A stretch of DNA of 6,682 nt from Roseibacillus sp. (lineage in GTDB: Bacteria; Verrucomicrobiota; Verrucomicrobiae; Verrucomicrobiales; Akkermansiaceae). Made by a program: the position numbers and the translations under genes. The notes beneath the pieces were generated by a model. It had not been told where the DNA came from and did not search any database. It saw only the letters and a program-made list of their open reading frames with translations. The DNA lies in NCBI GenBank assembly GCA_002723015.1, contig PBNG01000075.1:1-6682 (forward strand), written 5' to 3'. Each line of letters starts with the position of its first letter. Positions within the stretch are counted from its first letter, which is position 1. Positions 1 through 6,682 of this stretch are shown here, piece by piece.

Positions 1-492
1 ATCGTGGCCCCGCTGGTTCCCAACCAACCGGTAGCGGGCAGCCGGGTCTTCAGCCCCACCCTGCGAACCTCGGACGTCGCCCTGTGGTATGATACTGTCG
101 ACGAATCCGTCGACCTTGACACCTGGAGCCTGGCATTCGGTGCAGAGGCCTCCTACCGGTTCGAAAACCGATTTTATGCCTCAATGGGGGCGGGCTTTGC
201 ACTCAATGTCGCATCGTGGAAAGCGATGCGTAGTGATCAACTTCTCCAGCAGATCAACAATGGAGCTCCTCTGGTGATTGACAGCTCGTCCGCCGACAAC
301 ATTGGCAGCTCTATTCTCTGGGGTTTCTACCTTCAGGCATCAGCCGGATACCAGCTCAGCGAGAGCTGGTCTGTCGAGGTAAATCTCCGCCAGGACTACA
401 CAGAAGATCTCAGCGGAAACGTCGGAAGCAGCTCATTTGATGTGGACCTCAGCGGATTCAGTGCGGGACTGGGGCTTGGCTACAGCTTCTAG
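1..492 (+). CDS. C-terminal part of an outer-membrane beta-barrel protein (5' partial)
   Basis: The reading frame is open to the left edge, so the GTG at base 4 is probably an internal Val codon rather than the start; the gene begins outside the window. The visible 163 codons end in TAG at 490-492. The protein alternates polar and hydrophobic residues in amphipathic strands rich in Gly and aromatics, for example SLAFGAEASYRF, FYASMGAGFAL, GFYLQASAGYQL and WSVEVNLRQDY, separated by polar loops. It ends in FSAGLGLGYSF, with a terminal Phe, which is the usual C-terminal signature read by the BAM assembly machinery. This supports an integral outer-membrane barrel in a Gram-negative type envelope. 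The substrate or role cannot be told from this fragment; an OmpA/OmpW-like small barrel or a larger porin-like protein are both possible. It converges on the DUF1501 gene, with 105 bases between the stops. Confidence 0.7.
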   Translation: MVAPLVPNQPVAGSRVFSPTLRTSDVALWYDTVDESVDLDTWSLAFGAEASYRFENRFYASMGAGFALNVASWKAMRSDQLLQQINNGAPLVIDSSSADNIGSSILWGFYLQASAGYQLSESWSVEVNLRQDYTEDLSGNVGSSSFDVDLSGFSAGLGLGYSF

Positions 493-523
493 CTCACTTC
501 AATTTTCGCATTCCACCATCCTC

Positions 524-576
524 CCGTGAAAGGGCGTGCGACTACGCACTCTGAGAACATCCACGACTTTTCACGG
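524..576. terminator. nested inverted repeat in the convergent gap, possible bidirectional terminator
   Basis: Perfect 8-base arms CCGTGAAA (524-531) and TTTCACGG (569-576) enclose a smaller perfect hairpin, GTGCG-ACTA-CGCAC (536-549). It lies between two converging stop codons, where a shared terminator would be expected. Neither strand has a clear T-run after the stem, so it is not a textbook intrinsic terminator, and the outer arms are separated by 37 bases. The structure is seen in the sequence; the function is inferred from position. Confidence 0.3.
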
Positions 577-581
577 CCTTA

Positions 582-596
582 CGAAACGATCTTTCG
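582..596 (-). terminator. small hairpin just after the DUF1501 stop
   Basis: CGAAA (582-586) and TTTCG (592-596) form a 5-base stem with a 5-base loop, one base beyond the DUF1501 stop codon on the minus strand. The stem is short and AT-rich and no T-run follows, so at best it helps protect or end the operon mRNA. Confidence 0.2.
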
Positions 597-597
597 C

Positions 598-2049
598 TCA
601 CACAAGATCTTTCCAGACGTGCCCGTGGACGTCCGTGAGCCTGAGATCCCGTCCACTCCACCGGAAGGTCAGTTTCTCATGGTCGATCCCAAGCTGATGC
701 AGGACCGTGGCCCATAAATCGTAAACGGTCGAGATATCCACCGCAGCCTTGTAGCCGAATTCATCCGTTGCTCCATGGGCTCTGCCCCCTTTCACCCCTC
801 CACCCGCCATCCACGCACTGAATCCGAAGGGATCATGATCGCGACCGTGGCCTCCCTGCGAGAAAGGAGCCCGTCCAAATTCACCAGTGAACACTACAAG
901 GGTCTCTTCCAGCATTCCACGTTCCTTGAGATCCTTGAGCAGAGCGGCGATGGGCCCGTCGACCTGACCGGCCATTGCTCCATGGCCTCGCTTGAGATCC
1001 CCGTGCTGGTCCCAGGGGTTTCCCCCTCCTCCCGCTCCAATACCGTAGCTGGCGCACGAGAGTTCCACGAAGCGCACGCCCCGTTCCACCAGACGCCGAG
1101 CCATGAGACACTGCCGCGCATACTGAGCCTTGTTGTCGTCCTTACTGTCGATCCCGTACATTTCCCGGGTGGATTCGCTTTCCTTGCTGATATCCGTCAG
1201 CTCAGGAACCGCCTGCTGCATGAGGAAGGCTGTCTCAGCATTCCTGATTGATGAGATGACCGCATCCTTGGCTGCCATCCGCTCTGAAAAGCGCCGATCC
1301 AGTGTTCCGATCAGATCCAGCGCCCGGCGCTGTTCGGCCTTGAGCATGGCCGGATTGATATTGGGAACTGCCTGCTTGTCTGTGATGTTGAAGATGGAAC
1401 CTTGGGTGGTGGCGGGCAGAAAGGCATTGCCGAAGATACTCACTCCACCATGCGGAATGGAGGCCTTGTTCGAACGAAGAACAACATACCCGGGAAGGTT
1501 CGGATTCTCGGTTCCGCATCCGTAGGTCACCCAAGATCCGGCACTGGGATAGCCCAGAAAGGGAAACCCGGTGTGCATGAAGAAATTGGCCTGAGAGTGC
1601 TCGCTGAAATTGGCGGTCATTGAGCGTACGATGGCGAGATCATCCGCACGTTCCGCGATCTTGGGAAACATGTCCGTCATCTCCAGCCCCGATTGTCCCC
1701 ACTTCTTTGACTCCCATGGCGAAGCCATGATGTTGCCTACCGCGTCGAACTGGGTCCTCTCAATCGCCATGGGCAGCGGCTTGCCGTGCATCTTCTTGAG
1801 GATCGGCTTGGGATCGAACGAATCAACATGGGAAAACCCGCCGGACATGTAGCACAGGATGACGGACTTCGCTTTTTGATGATGGTGTAGTTTGGGCCCA
1901 CTCAACTCTGCCGCTTGTCCCTTATTGATCAGACTCGAGAGTGCAAGGGCACTCACTCCTCCCGAGGTCAGCCTGAGAAACTCCCGCCTGTCAGCCGCAA
2001 GGGCAGGACGAAATGGGTCGTGAGAAGAGAAATTGGGATCAGTAGACAT
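598..2049 (-). CDS. DUF1501 family protein with twin-arginine signal
   Basis: The 483-residue protein has the usual family length. Residues 20-27 (DRREFLRL) form a twin-arginine motif, followed by a hydrophobic stretch to about residue 41, so it is probably exported folded through Tat. DUF1501 hallmarks follow in order: [11 protein letters not shown] (69-79), HGKPLP (87-92), WGQSG (116-120), the PSAGSW...[12 protein letters not shown] block (167-186), WDQHG (346-350), GEFGR (389-393) and GRDHDPF (402-408). The family is related in fold to alkaline phosphatase/sulfatase enzymes, and the conserved Asp/His residues in these motifs would suit metal binding. No C-x-P-x-R formylglycine motif is present, so it should not be called a sulfatase. 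The reaction is unknown. The ATG at 2047-2049 is preceded by AAGGA at 8 bases and sits inside the last codons of the PSD1 gene, which suggests translational coupling. DUF1501 genes commonly lie directly downstream of PSCyt/PSD1 genes, so the products probably act together outside the cytoplasm. Confidence 0.93.
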   Translation of the reverse strand: MSTDPNFSSHDPFRPALAADRREFLRLTSGGVSALALSSLINKGQAAELSGPKLHHHQKAKSVILCYMSGGFSHVDSFDPKPILKKMHGKPLPMAIERTQFDAVGNIMASPWESKKWGQSGLEMTDMFPKIAERADDLAIVRSMTANFSEHSQANFFMHTGFPFLGYPSAGSWVTYGCGTENPNLPGYVVLRSNKASIPHGGVSIFGNAFLPATTQGSIFNITDKQAVPNINPAMLKAEQRRALDLIGTLDRRFSERMAAKDAVISSIRNAETAFLMQQAVPELTDISKESESTREMYGIDSKDDNKAQYARQCLMARRLVERGVRFVELSCASYGIGAGGGGNPWDQHGDLKRGHGAMAGQVDGPIAALLKDLKERGMLEETLVVFTGEFGRAPFSQGGHGRDHDPFGFSAWMAGGGVKGGRAHGATDEFGYKAAVDISTVYDLWATVLHQLGIDHEKLTFRWSGRDLRLTDVHGHVWKDLV

Positions 2050-5000
2050 AAATCAGTTCCTTGGAATTAAGAATCGCATGCGCAATCTTGAAATAGGGAT
2101 CTCCTCCCGCATTGAGAGCTTCGCGGGTAATTTCAATCTCCTCCCCGACCGTTGCAAGCTGCTGTTCAAGAAGGGAAATCTCTCCATCAAAGCGTTCAAC
2201 AGCCTTTTTACGGGCGGGGGCCATTGCCTCTGCCAGCAAACCTTCCGTTACCACCTCCAGCAGGGTTCCCGAGGAAGCCGCTGCTGCCTCCTGCGGGGTG
2301 AGCGCCCGGTCGTATAACCGCGCCTCAAAGATGCGACCCGTCAGGGATCTGCCGGGGCCGCCCGGCGAAAGTCCGTGCCGGGTCCCGAAGACGACCTGCG
2401 CTTTGCCCTTCTTGTATTCCACCCTGCCCTTATTGATCGGTTTCCCATACGGTTTCCCGTCCCGGTAAGCAATGGTTGTCCCATCTGCCTTGTAGACCAT
2501 CATCAACCGGACTGGCCGCTTGTCGGCCTCCATATCCTCTCCCCCTCCAAAGGGAGCGGTGCGGGAATGTTTATCGCTCCCAGTCAGCCATGTCCGGGGA
2601 GACACCTCCGCATATACGATCCCATCGAACACTTTGCCGTCGGATCTCTGCAAACTCATCGCTCCACCGCCCGTCTGGTTCTCATTGTCCAATTGCACCT
2701 GAACTTCGAGGGTGAATTCTCGGAGATCCTTCGATATTGGCCTCGTCCAGACGCCTCCTCCCCTGAGGAACATGGATCCATCAATCACCCTGGCCGCTCC
2801 CTTGATTTCACCGTGCATTGCTCCCACCGAGTCCTTGATATCCGCTTCAAAATCCCAGCGCGCGAATGGCTTGAGGTCGACTTGGACCTCTCCCAAGTCT
2901 TTCTGAGCCTCATTTCTTGCATCAACTTCGGCCTGCAACCTGGATCGGACAGGAGCTATTTCCTCCTGCCGACCACGCCGCAGGGCCGCAAGTTTCTCCC
3001 TGAGAAGTGCCTGTTCCCTCTCAAGTTTAGGCAGCTTATCGCTCACTTTCCCGGAAAGATAATCTAGGCAGGCTGTGATTTCCTCTTCACTTGCCGGACG
3101 GGCGTAGGCCTGCATGAAAAATCTCTGTATCCTCTCCCGATCTGACTTCAGGTCCGGGTCCCCCTTCACCCGGTCACTCCATTGCCGGGCAGCTCTCTTG
3201 GTTGTCTCCCCATTCATCAGCATGAGAGCCTGCGCAGGGACATTGGTTACATTGCGGACTCCTACCGTACTCGTCGGGATCGGGTAGTTGAACGCCGTGA
3301 GAAAACGGTTGAGACCATTACGTTTCTGATTGGTATAGACAGCTCGCTGGCCAGCCTCGTTGGCGGCCACGAAACGGATCGTGTCGAGGACTGCTTCTGC
3401 GTCGAGACGCCTCGGGGTGTAATACGCCAGCTGAAGATTTGCATCATCCTTTCCCCTGTTCGCCACCGGCACTCTGCTGGCGGAGCGGAAAACCCGACTC
3501 ATGACCATCTGGCGGACCGTTCGCTTCATCGACCACCCGTTCTCACGAAAATCAAGCGCGAGGGAGTCAAGGAGTTCAGGATGACTTGGTTCACTCCCTA
3601 AGCGTCCGAAGTTGTCCGCTGATGCAACCAGACCCCGTCCAAAGATATGGTGCCAGAGCCGGTTCACAATGACCCGGGGCGTGAGGGCATTATCCTTCCC
3701 CCCAATATCCTCGGCCAACTCCAGACGCCCGCTCCCATTCTTGGTATAAGTCCGCCCCCCGAACACTTCCAGAAAACCTCGCTCTACAGGATCGCCCTCC
3801 TTCTTGTAATCGCCCCGATCCAGAAGAGGTTGATCCCATGGTTCCCCGTCCATTACACCGGGGACCCGGGCCGGATTACGGATTTCCGCTTCCAGACTGC
3901 GGTATTTTTCCAAGAGGATTTTCAGGCTCTCCGGAAGCCCCGCCACCTCGCTTGGCAGGAAACCCCGACTGACCATTGAGTCCAGCAGGAGGGCCTGGGA
4001 GTCATTCATCTTGAGATTGCTCCACCCGGTCAATGCGTCCATGAGTGAACGGCGGTAAAAACCTTCGAGCGACTTACGATCTCTGATCGAGCTCAAGTCT
4101 CCCGGCAGCGCGACCATTGGCGCGCCCAGTTCCCGCATCGCCTCATCTCCCGCATACACTTCAAAGACCCCGAACCACGAACGTTCGTTTCCTCCGTTCC
4201 TGAAGGTGGAGTCCGAAGAAGTATTGATATGATAATACCCCTTCTCCCCGTTCCAGTATTTGTATTTGTTCAGGTTGATCCAGCTTACCTGAGGCCGGAG
4301 GCCGGGAGTGGGGTGAAGTCCTCCGTGGGAAAGCGGATAGCTTCGCAGGGTAAACCGGGCAATCGAACCTTCTCCCATTGCCCGGATCGAATTACGTCCT
4401 CCCCTGGCTCTGTGAAATACCGAACTCAGGGTCGCACTGTGCTTGTCGGAGAGCATATGAGAATAGACTCCGGCGGGATAGATTCCCCTCAGTGCCCGTG
4501 CCCCTTCTGAAGCCACAACAAACGAGCCGGCGGGGCTGACCTTGTCGCCAAGGCCATTGCCGCTCCTGAACCACCGGTCATAACCGGCCTGTTCCCGAAG
4601 ATCTGCATAGAAGGTGGCCTTGCTCTTTACCTGTTCATTATGCGCCATTCCCTCTTCATACCGCTTACTCATGGCTTCCAGCTCCCGGACCAGCTCCTCC
4701 GGGTTGCTGTCCCTTAATTTTGCCCATCCAGCGAGGGGGTCCGTGTCCGGGATCTTGTCCAGTTTATCGTTCCACAACCTTCCCAGAGCGGAATCCACCT
4801 GCTTCATCCAGTGGGAACCAAGCGCGGAACGAATCCGACCCTTGAGGTCCAGAAGCTCTTCCCGGTGCAGATCCCTCAATTCCGGGGAATCCACATTGAC
4901 GATAGCCGGTCGGCTGCTCACGACCATCCCGTAGAACTTGTAGTAATCCTTCTGGCTGATCGGATCGAACTTGTGATTATGACAACGCGCACACGATACA

Positions 5001-6061
5001 GTCAGCCCCATGGTGGCCTTGGTCAGCACATCAACTGCGTTGTCGGTAAAAGTGATCTGCTCGTCATAGGCATCGGTAACCCCGAAGCCATGCGGAACCA
5101 TGCGGAAATGAGCAGGGCCGATCGCACTCTCATTAAGTCCCTCTTCATCGTTCACACGGGGCTTTTCCAGCAGATCGCCAGCCACTGCTTCGCGCAAAAG
5201 CTGATCATAGGGCACATCCTGGTTAAGAGCCCGGATCACATAATCCCTGTAGCGTCCTGCGTAGGGAACATTCGGATCTCCCTCGCTGCCATAGGACTCA
5301 GCATAACGAAACCAATCAAGCCAGTAGCGCCCCCAGCGCTCTCCATAAGCCTTGGAGGACAGCAATCGATCGACTAAGTCCTCATAGGCTTCATCGCTGG
5401 GATTCTTCATGAAAGCCTCCACCTCAGCCGGCTTGGGAGGCAGCCCCGTCAGGATCAGGTGCAGGCGCCGCACGAGGGTTCCGGGATCTGCGACACTCTG
5501 TGGCTCAAGCCCATTCTCCCGGAGACCGGCATGAATGAATCGGTCAATCTCCGTCTGATTCCATTCGGCTGCGTCCGCCTCGGGAGGAGTTTTTCTGGTA
5601 ACGGGCTGGAACGACCACCACTCAGACCTCTTGTCGCGCACCGCATCCCAGTCCACCTGACTGGCAAGCTCCTCCTTTGTTGGCTTGGTGACCCGGGGAT
5701 CTGGAGCGCCCATCCTGACCCAGTCCTCAAAATTCTTGATAATCAGCTTAGCCAGCTTGGGGCTCTTTAAAGGCATCGGCTCGAAATCACCGTCATGTCT
5801 GATTGCCTTGATGAGGGCGCTCTCTTCAGGGTTTCCCGGGACGATCACTCCGGAATCGATCAGAGGTTCGCTCCAATCCAGTGCCAGATCCCCCTTTTTC
5901 TTGTCGATGCTGTTATGGCATTCGTAGCAACTCTCCGCGAGGACCGGACGAATCTTATTCTCGAAGAATTCCGTCTGCTCCGACGTCAGGGCTTCACCCC
6001 GGGCCGCTAATAGCCCGGCCCCGAAGAATACGAACGCAGGGACGATGATGGGTAGTCTCAT
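2039..6061 (-). CDS. PSCyt1-PSCyt2(DUF1549)-PSD1(DUF1553) secreted haem protein with a LamG-like insertion
   Basis: This 1340-residue protein starts at the ATG at 6059-6061, chosen because it gives a Sec signal peptide ([20 protein letters not shown], likely cleavage after GEA at residue 24). An in-frame ATG at 6172 would add 37 charged residues ahead of that signal and is unlikely. No strong Shine-Dalgarno precedes 6061. Domains: PSCyt1 about 32-120 with CYECH (45-49) and a possible distal Met96; PSCyt2/DUF1549 about 165-385, with [17 protein letters not shown] (240-256) and a second CxxCH, CARCH (357-361); a long middle region with a beta-rich block around 505-645; PSD1/DUF1553 about 755-1003, with [18 protein letters not shown] (793-810), PSHPELLD (825-832) and [14 protein letters not shown] (937-950). 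A coiled coil - LamG-like - coiled coil insertion occupies about 1005-1318. The PSD1 ending then resumes as [20 protein letters not shown]. Two covalent c-type haems are expected, in the periplasm or at the surface. The substrate is unknown. It is the first gene of an operon with DUF1501. Confidence 0.93.
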   Translation of the reverse strand: MRLPIIVPAFVFFGAGLLAARGEALTSEQTEFFENKIRPVLAESCYECHNSIDKKKGDLALDWSEPLIDSGVIVPGNPEESALIKAIRHDGDFEPMPLKSPKLAKLIIKNFEDWVRMGAPDPRVTKPTKEELASQVDWDAVRDKRSEWWSFQPVTRKTPPEADAAEWNQTEIDRFIHAGLRENGLEPQSVADPGTLVRRLHLILTGLPPKPAEVEAFMKNPSDEAYEDLVDRLLSSKAYGERWGRYWLDWFRYAESYGSEGDPNVPYAGRYRDYVIRALNQDVPYDQLLREAVAGDLLEKPRVNDEEGLNESAIGPAHFRMVPHGFGVTDAYDEQITFTDNAVDVLTKATMGLTVSCARCHNHKFDPISQKDYYKFYGMVVSSRPAIVNVDSPELRDLHREELLDLKGRIRSALGSHWMKQVDSALGRLWNDKLDKIPDTDPLAGWAKLRDSNPEELVRELEAMSKRYEEGMAHNEQVKSKATFYADLREQAGYDRWFRSGNGLGDKVSPAGSFVVASEGARALRGIYPAGVYSHMLSDKHSATLSSVFHRARGGRNSIRAMGEGSIARFTLRSYPLSHGGLHPTPGLRPQVSWINLNKYKYWNGEKGYYHINTSSDSTFRNGGNERSWFGVFEVYAGDEAMRELGAPMVALPGDLSSIRDRKSLEGFYRRSLMDALTGWSNLKMNDSQALLLDSMVSRGFLPSEVAGLPESLKILLEKYRSLEAEIRNPARVPGVMDGEPWDQPLLDRGDYKKEGDPVERGFLEVFGGRTYTKNGSGRLELAEDIGGKDNALTPRVIVNRLWHHIFGRGLVASADNFGRLGSEPSHPELLDSLALDFRENGWSMKRTVRQMVMSRVFRSASRVPVANRGKDDANLQLAYYTPRRLDAEAVLDTIRFVAANEAGQRAVYTNQKRNGLNRFLTAFNYPIPTSTVGVRNVTNVPAQALMLMNGETTKRAARQWSDRVKGDPDLKSDRERIQRFFMQAYARPASEEEITACLDYLSGKVSDKLPKLEREQALLREKLAALRRGRQEEIAPVRSRLQAEVDARNEAQKDLGEVQVDLKPFARWDFEADIKDSVGAMHGEIKGAARVIDGSMFLRGGGVWTRPISKDLREFTLEVQVQLDNENQTGGGAMSLQRSDGKVFDGIVYAEVSPRTWLTGSDKHSRTAPFGGGEDMEADKRPVRLMMVYKADGTTIAYRDGKPYGKPINKGRVEYKKGKAQVVFGTRHGLSPGGPGRSLTGRIFEARLYDRALTPQEAAAASSGTLLEVVTEGLLAEAMAPARKKAVERFDGEISLLEQQLATVGEEIEITREALNAGGDPYFKIAHAILNSKELIYVY
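2058..2062 (-). promoter_or_regulatory. ribosome binding site of the DUF1501 gene
   Basis: On the minus strand AAGGA lies 8 bases before the ATG at 2049. It is embedded in the final codons of the upstream PSD1 gene, so ribosomes finishing that gene are placed to restart. This supports the chosen DUF1501 start. Confidence 0.6.
2108..3049 (-). other. coiled coil - LamG-like - coiled coil insertion within the PSD1 domain
   Basis: This covers residues about 1005-1318 of the large protein. Residues 1005-1060 are charged and helical with heptad-like Leu spacing ([18 protein letters not shown]). Residues about 1065-1262 look like a LamG/concanavalin-A-like beta-sandwich: [14 protein letters not shown] at the start, [36 protein letters not shown] and [17 protein letters not shown] at the end. 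Residues about 1270-1318 form a second charged helix ([19 protein letters not shown]). The normal PSD1 ending follows directly. The LamG call is confident; the two helices pairing as a stalk is inference. Confidence 0.75.
4979..4993 (-). other. second CxxCH motif, in PSCyt2/DUF1549 (CARCH)
   Basis: Codons 357-361 read Cys-Ala-Arg-Cys-His inside [20 protein letters not shown], the typical end of the DUF1549 domain. This [12 protein letters not shown] signature is conserved in the family and may bind a second haem, though haem loading at this site has to be shown by experiment. Confidence 0.8.
5915..5929 (-). other. c-type haem attachment motif of PSCyt1 (CYECH)
   Basis: Codons 45-49 of the large protein read Cys-Tyr-Glu-Cys-His, a canonical CxxCH site, 21 residues after the predicted signal cleavage and within the usual PSCyt1 context ([19 protein letters not shown]). 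The sixth haem ligand may be Met96, in MPLKSPKL where the family more often has MPP. Confidence 0.85.
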
Positions 6062-6331
6062 GGTGGACTTCTGATTGGAGCCCCCGACGGCCCATTTTTC
6101 AAGCGCCAAGCGTTCGGGAATACTCACATGATCCTTTGAAATTGATCCCCGCGAGGCCCTTTGTCCTCTCATGAGGGGTATCTTGATTCAAACCACTCCG
6201 TGCTCAGCTCGAATCCCTCCAATCGTATGGTGGCGGACCTCCTGAGCCGAGGGAGCCTTACTTTGAGAGAGAGTCTTCTTCTGAATGAATTTCGGCCATA
6301 ACTCTCTGGGAGCACATACTCCAAGCCGGTA

Positions 6332-6373
6332 GGTTTTCTGTCCGACGAGCAACTCCGGCACGTCGAGAAAACC
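6332..6373. repeat. bulged inverted repeat in the divergent region
   Basis: GGTTTTCT (6332-6339) pairs perfectly with AGAAAACC (6366-6373), and CGACG (6343-6347) with CGTCG (6361-6365). This gives 13 pairs with a 3-base bulge (GTC) and a 13-base loop. It could be a leader hairpin of the minus-strand operon, a protein-binding site or a small repeat element. Structure is seen; function is unknown. Confidence 0.5.
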
Positions 6374-6396
6374 CAGTTCACGAGTGGAGCCTCCCC

Positions 6397-6410
6397 CCGG
6401 GATGTCCCGG
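6397..6410. repeat. short interrupted palindrome, possible operator
   Basis: CCGGGA-TG-TCCCGG is a perfect 6-base inverted repeat around a 2-base centre, 336 bases before the operon start and 177 bases before the plus-strand gene. Its form suits a dimeric regulator, but such palindromes also arise by chance in GC-rich DNA. Confidence 0.25.
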
Positions 6411-6531
6411 AAAGAAAGTAATTTTCCGCTCTTTCTCCTTCCAGCAGATACCCCGGCGGGCTCTCCAGATTTTTCTCCTGCACCACATTTGATTTTAAGA
6501 GGGCGCCTCGTACTTTCCTAGAACCCGGAAT

Positions 6532-6565
6532 CGCGCGTCGTCACGGGACCTCTGGACGAGTCGCG
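6532..6565 (+). promoter_or_regulatory. imperfect stem-loop just before the plus-strand secreted-protein gene
   Basis: CGCG (6532-6535) pairs with CGCG (6562-6565) and TCGTC (6538-6542) with GACGA (6555-6559), leaving a 2x2 internal loop and a 12-base apical loop. The structure ends 21 bases before the ATG at 6587, so it would lie in the 5' leader if transcription starts upstream of it. It is a possible translational or stability element. Confidence 0.3.
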
Positions 6566-6586
6566 GCCCGGAAATCCCACACTACA

Positions 6587-6682
6587 ATGAAATACCCAAC
6601 AAAGACCTGCATCAGGTCACTCCTAGGAGGGGCATTCGCATTAGGCCTGACGCTGGCCGCCAATGCCCAGAACATAGTTGAA
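6587..6682 (+). CDS. N-terminal fragment of a secreted or envelope protein (3' partial)
   Basis: An ATG at 6587-6589 opens a frame of 32 codons that runs to the window edge without a stop. The peptide is a textbook Sec signal: a basic start (MKYPTKTCIR), a hydrophobic core (LLGGAFALGLTLA) and an A-N-A cleavage site at residues 25-27, leaving a mature start of QNIVE. The only upstream Shine-Dalgarno-like bases are GGAAA (6570-6574), 12 bases before the ATG, which is longer than ideal. The signal shows export across the inner membrane; nothing in the visible part says what the protein does. Divergently placed from the PSCyt/DUF1501 operon. Confidence 0.75.
   Translation, partial: MKYPTKTCIRSLLGGAFALGLTLAANAQNIVE

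Larger units (their letters stand above)
6188..6517 (-). pseudogene. unexplained open frame without a start codon, possible gene remnant
   Basis: Between an in-frame TAG (6518-6520) and a TGA (6188-6190) the minus strand is open for 109 codons. Its peptide has a fairly protein-like composition (segments LGFLDVPELLVGQKTYRLG and RELWPKFIQKKTLSQS), but no ATG, GTG or TTG occurs before about its middle. A second frame on the same strand is also open for 105 codons from a GTG at 6486 to 6169, but it is Ser/Arg-rich and unconvincing. I recognise neither product. It could be a decayed gene fragment, a chance open frame in GC-rich DNA, or part of a structured leader RNA. Confidence 0.15.
6062..6586. 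other. divergent intergenic region (525 bases)
   Basis: This stretch separates the start of the minus-strand operon from the plus-strand secreted-protein gene, so it should hold the promoters and leaders of both. I see no convincing sigma-70 promoter. The best plus-strand candidate is weak: TTGATT (6489-6494), 16 bases, then TACTTT (6511-6516). It contains three notable inverted repeats, listed separately, and a long minus-strand open frame without a start codon. No tRNA, riboswitch or insertion sequence is recognised. Confidence 0.6.

Noticed and set aside
775..1251. 158-codon plus-strand frame opposite the DUF1501 gene
   Set aside because: Antisense shadow of a conserved gene, with no protein family signature.
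598..2049. Sulfatase annotation for the DUF1501 gene
   Set aside because: The fold family is related, but the C-x-P-x-R formylglycine motif required by sulfatases is absent.
2375..3067. 230-codon plus-strand frame opposite the LamG region
   Set aside because: It lies wholly antisense to a well-supported domain-bearing gene, has no recognisable domain, and is typical of shadow frames in GC-rich DNA.
4811..5377. 188-codon plus-strand frame opposite the DUF1549 domain
   Set aside because: Antisense to the most conserved part of the large protein, with no independent evidence for expression.
6062..6172. Upstream in-frame ATG at 6172 for the large protein, overlapping a preceding frame's stop as ATGA
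   Set aside because: It would add 37 charged residues ahead of a clear Sec signal peptide beginning at 6061, and the preceding frame is not convincing as a gene.
6169..6486. 105-codon minus-strand frame starting with GTG
   Set aside because: Ser/Arg-rich composition, no good ribosome site, no recognisable domain, and it overlaps another open frame on the same strand.
6489..6516. Possible sigma-70 promoter TTGATT - 16 bases - TACTTT for the plus-strand gene
   Set aside because: The -10 match is poor and spacing is off optimum; kept only as a remark in the intergenic entry.

Overview
The window looks like chromosomal DNA from a member of the PVC superphylum, most likely Verrucomicrobiota and possibly Planctomycetota. 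The main evidence is a minus-strand pair: a very large secreted PSCyt1/PSCyt2(DUF1549)/PSD1(DUF1553) protein and a Tat-exported DUF1501 protein. This pairing is abundant in those phyla and rare elsewhere. The species assignment is inference; no rRNA or marker gene is present.

Layout from left to right. Bases 1-492 hold the 3' end of a plus-strand gene whose product ends like an outer-membrane beta-barrel; its 5' end lies outside the window. Bases 493-597 are a short convergent gap with inverted repeats that may end transcription from both sides. Bases 598-2049 (minus) encode the DUF1501 protein. Bases 2039-6061 (minus) encode a 1340-residue PSCyt1-PSCyt2-PSD1 protein whose stop overlaps the DUF1501 start by 11 bases, so the two form a tight operon transcribed right to left. 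Bases 6062-6586 are a 525-base divergent gap containing several inverted repeats and a puzzling minus-strand open frame with no start codon. Bases 6587-6682 are the first 32 codons of a plus-strand gene with a clear Sec signal peptide, cut by the window edge.

How the parts may work together: both operon products are exported (Sec signal plus two c-type haem motifs on the large protein, twin-arginine signal on the DUF1501 protein), so they should act together in the periplasm or at the cell surface. The biochemical role of such pairs is not established. Links to redox chemistry and to breakdown of complex polymers have been suggested from domain content and context only. The flanking plus-strand genes also encode envelope or secreted proteins.

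The most unusual feature is that the PSD1 domain of the large protein is split near its C-terminus by a coiled coil - LamG-like - coiled coil insertion. I found no CRISPR array, tRNA, rRNA, transposase or phage gene. No wholly new system is evident; the items worth a second look are the split PSD1 architecture and the structured divergent intergenic region.
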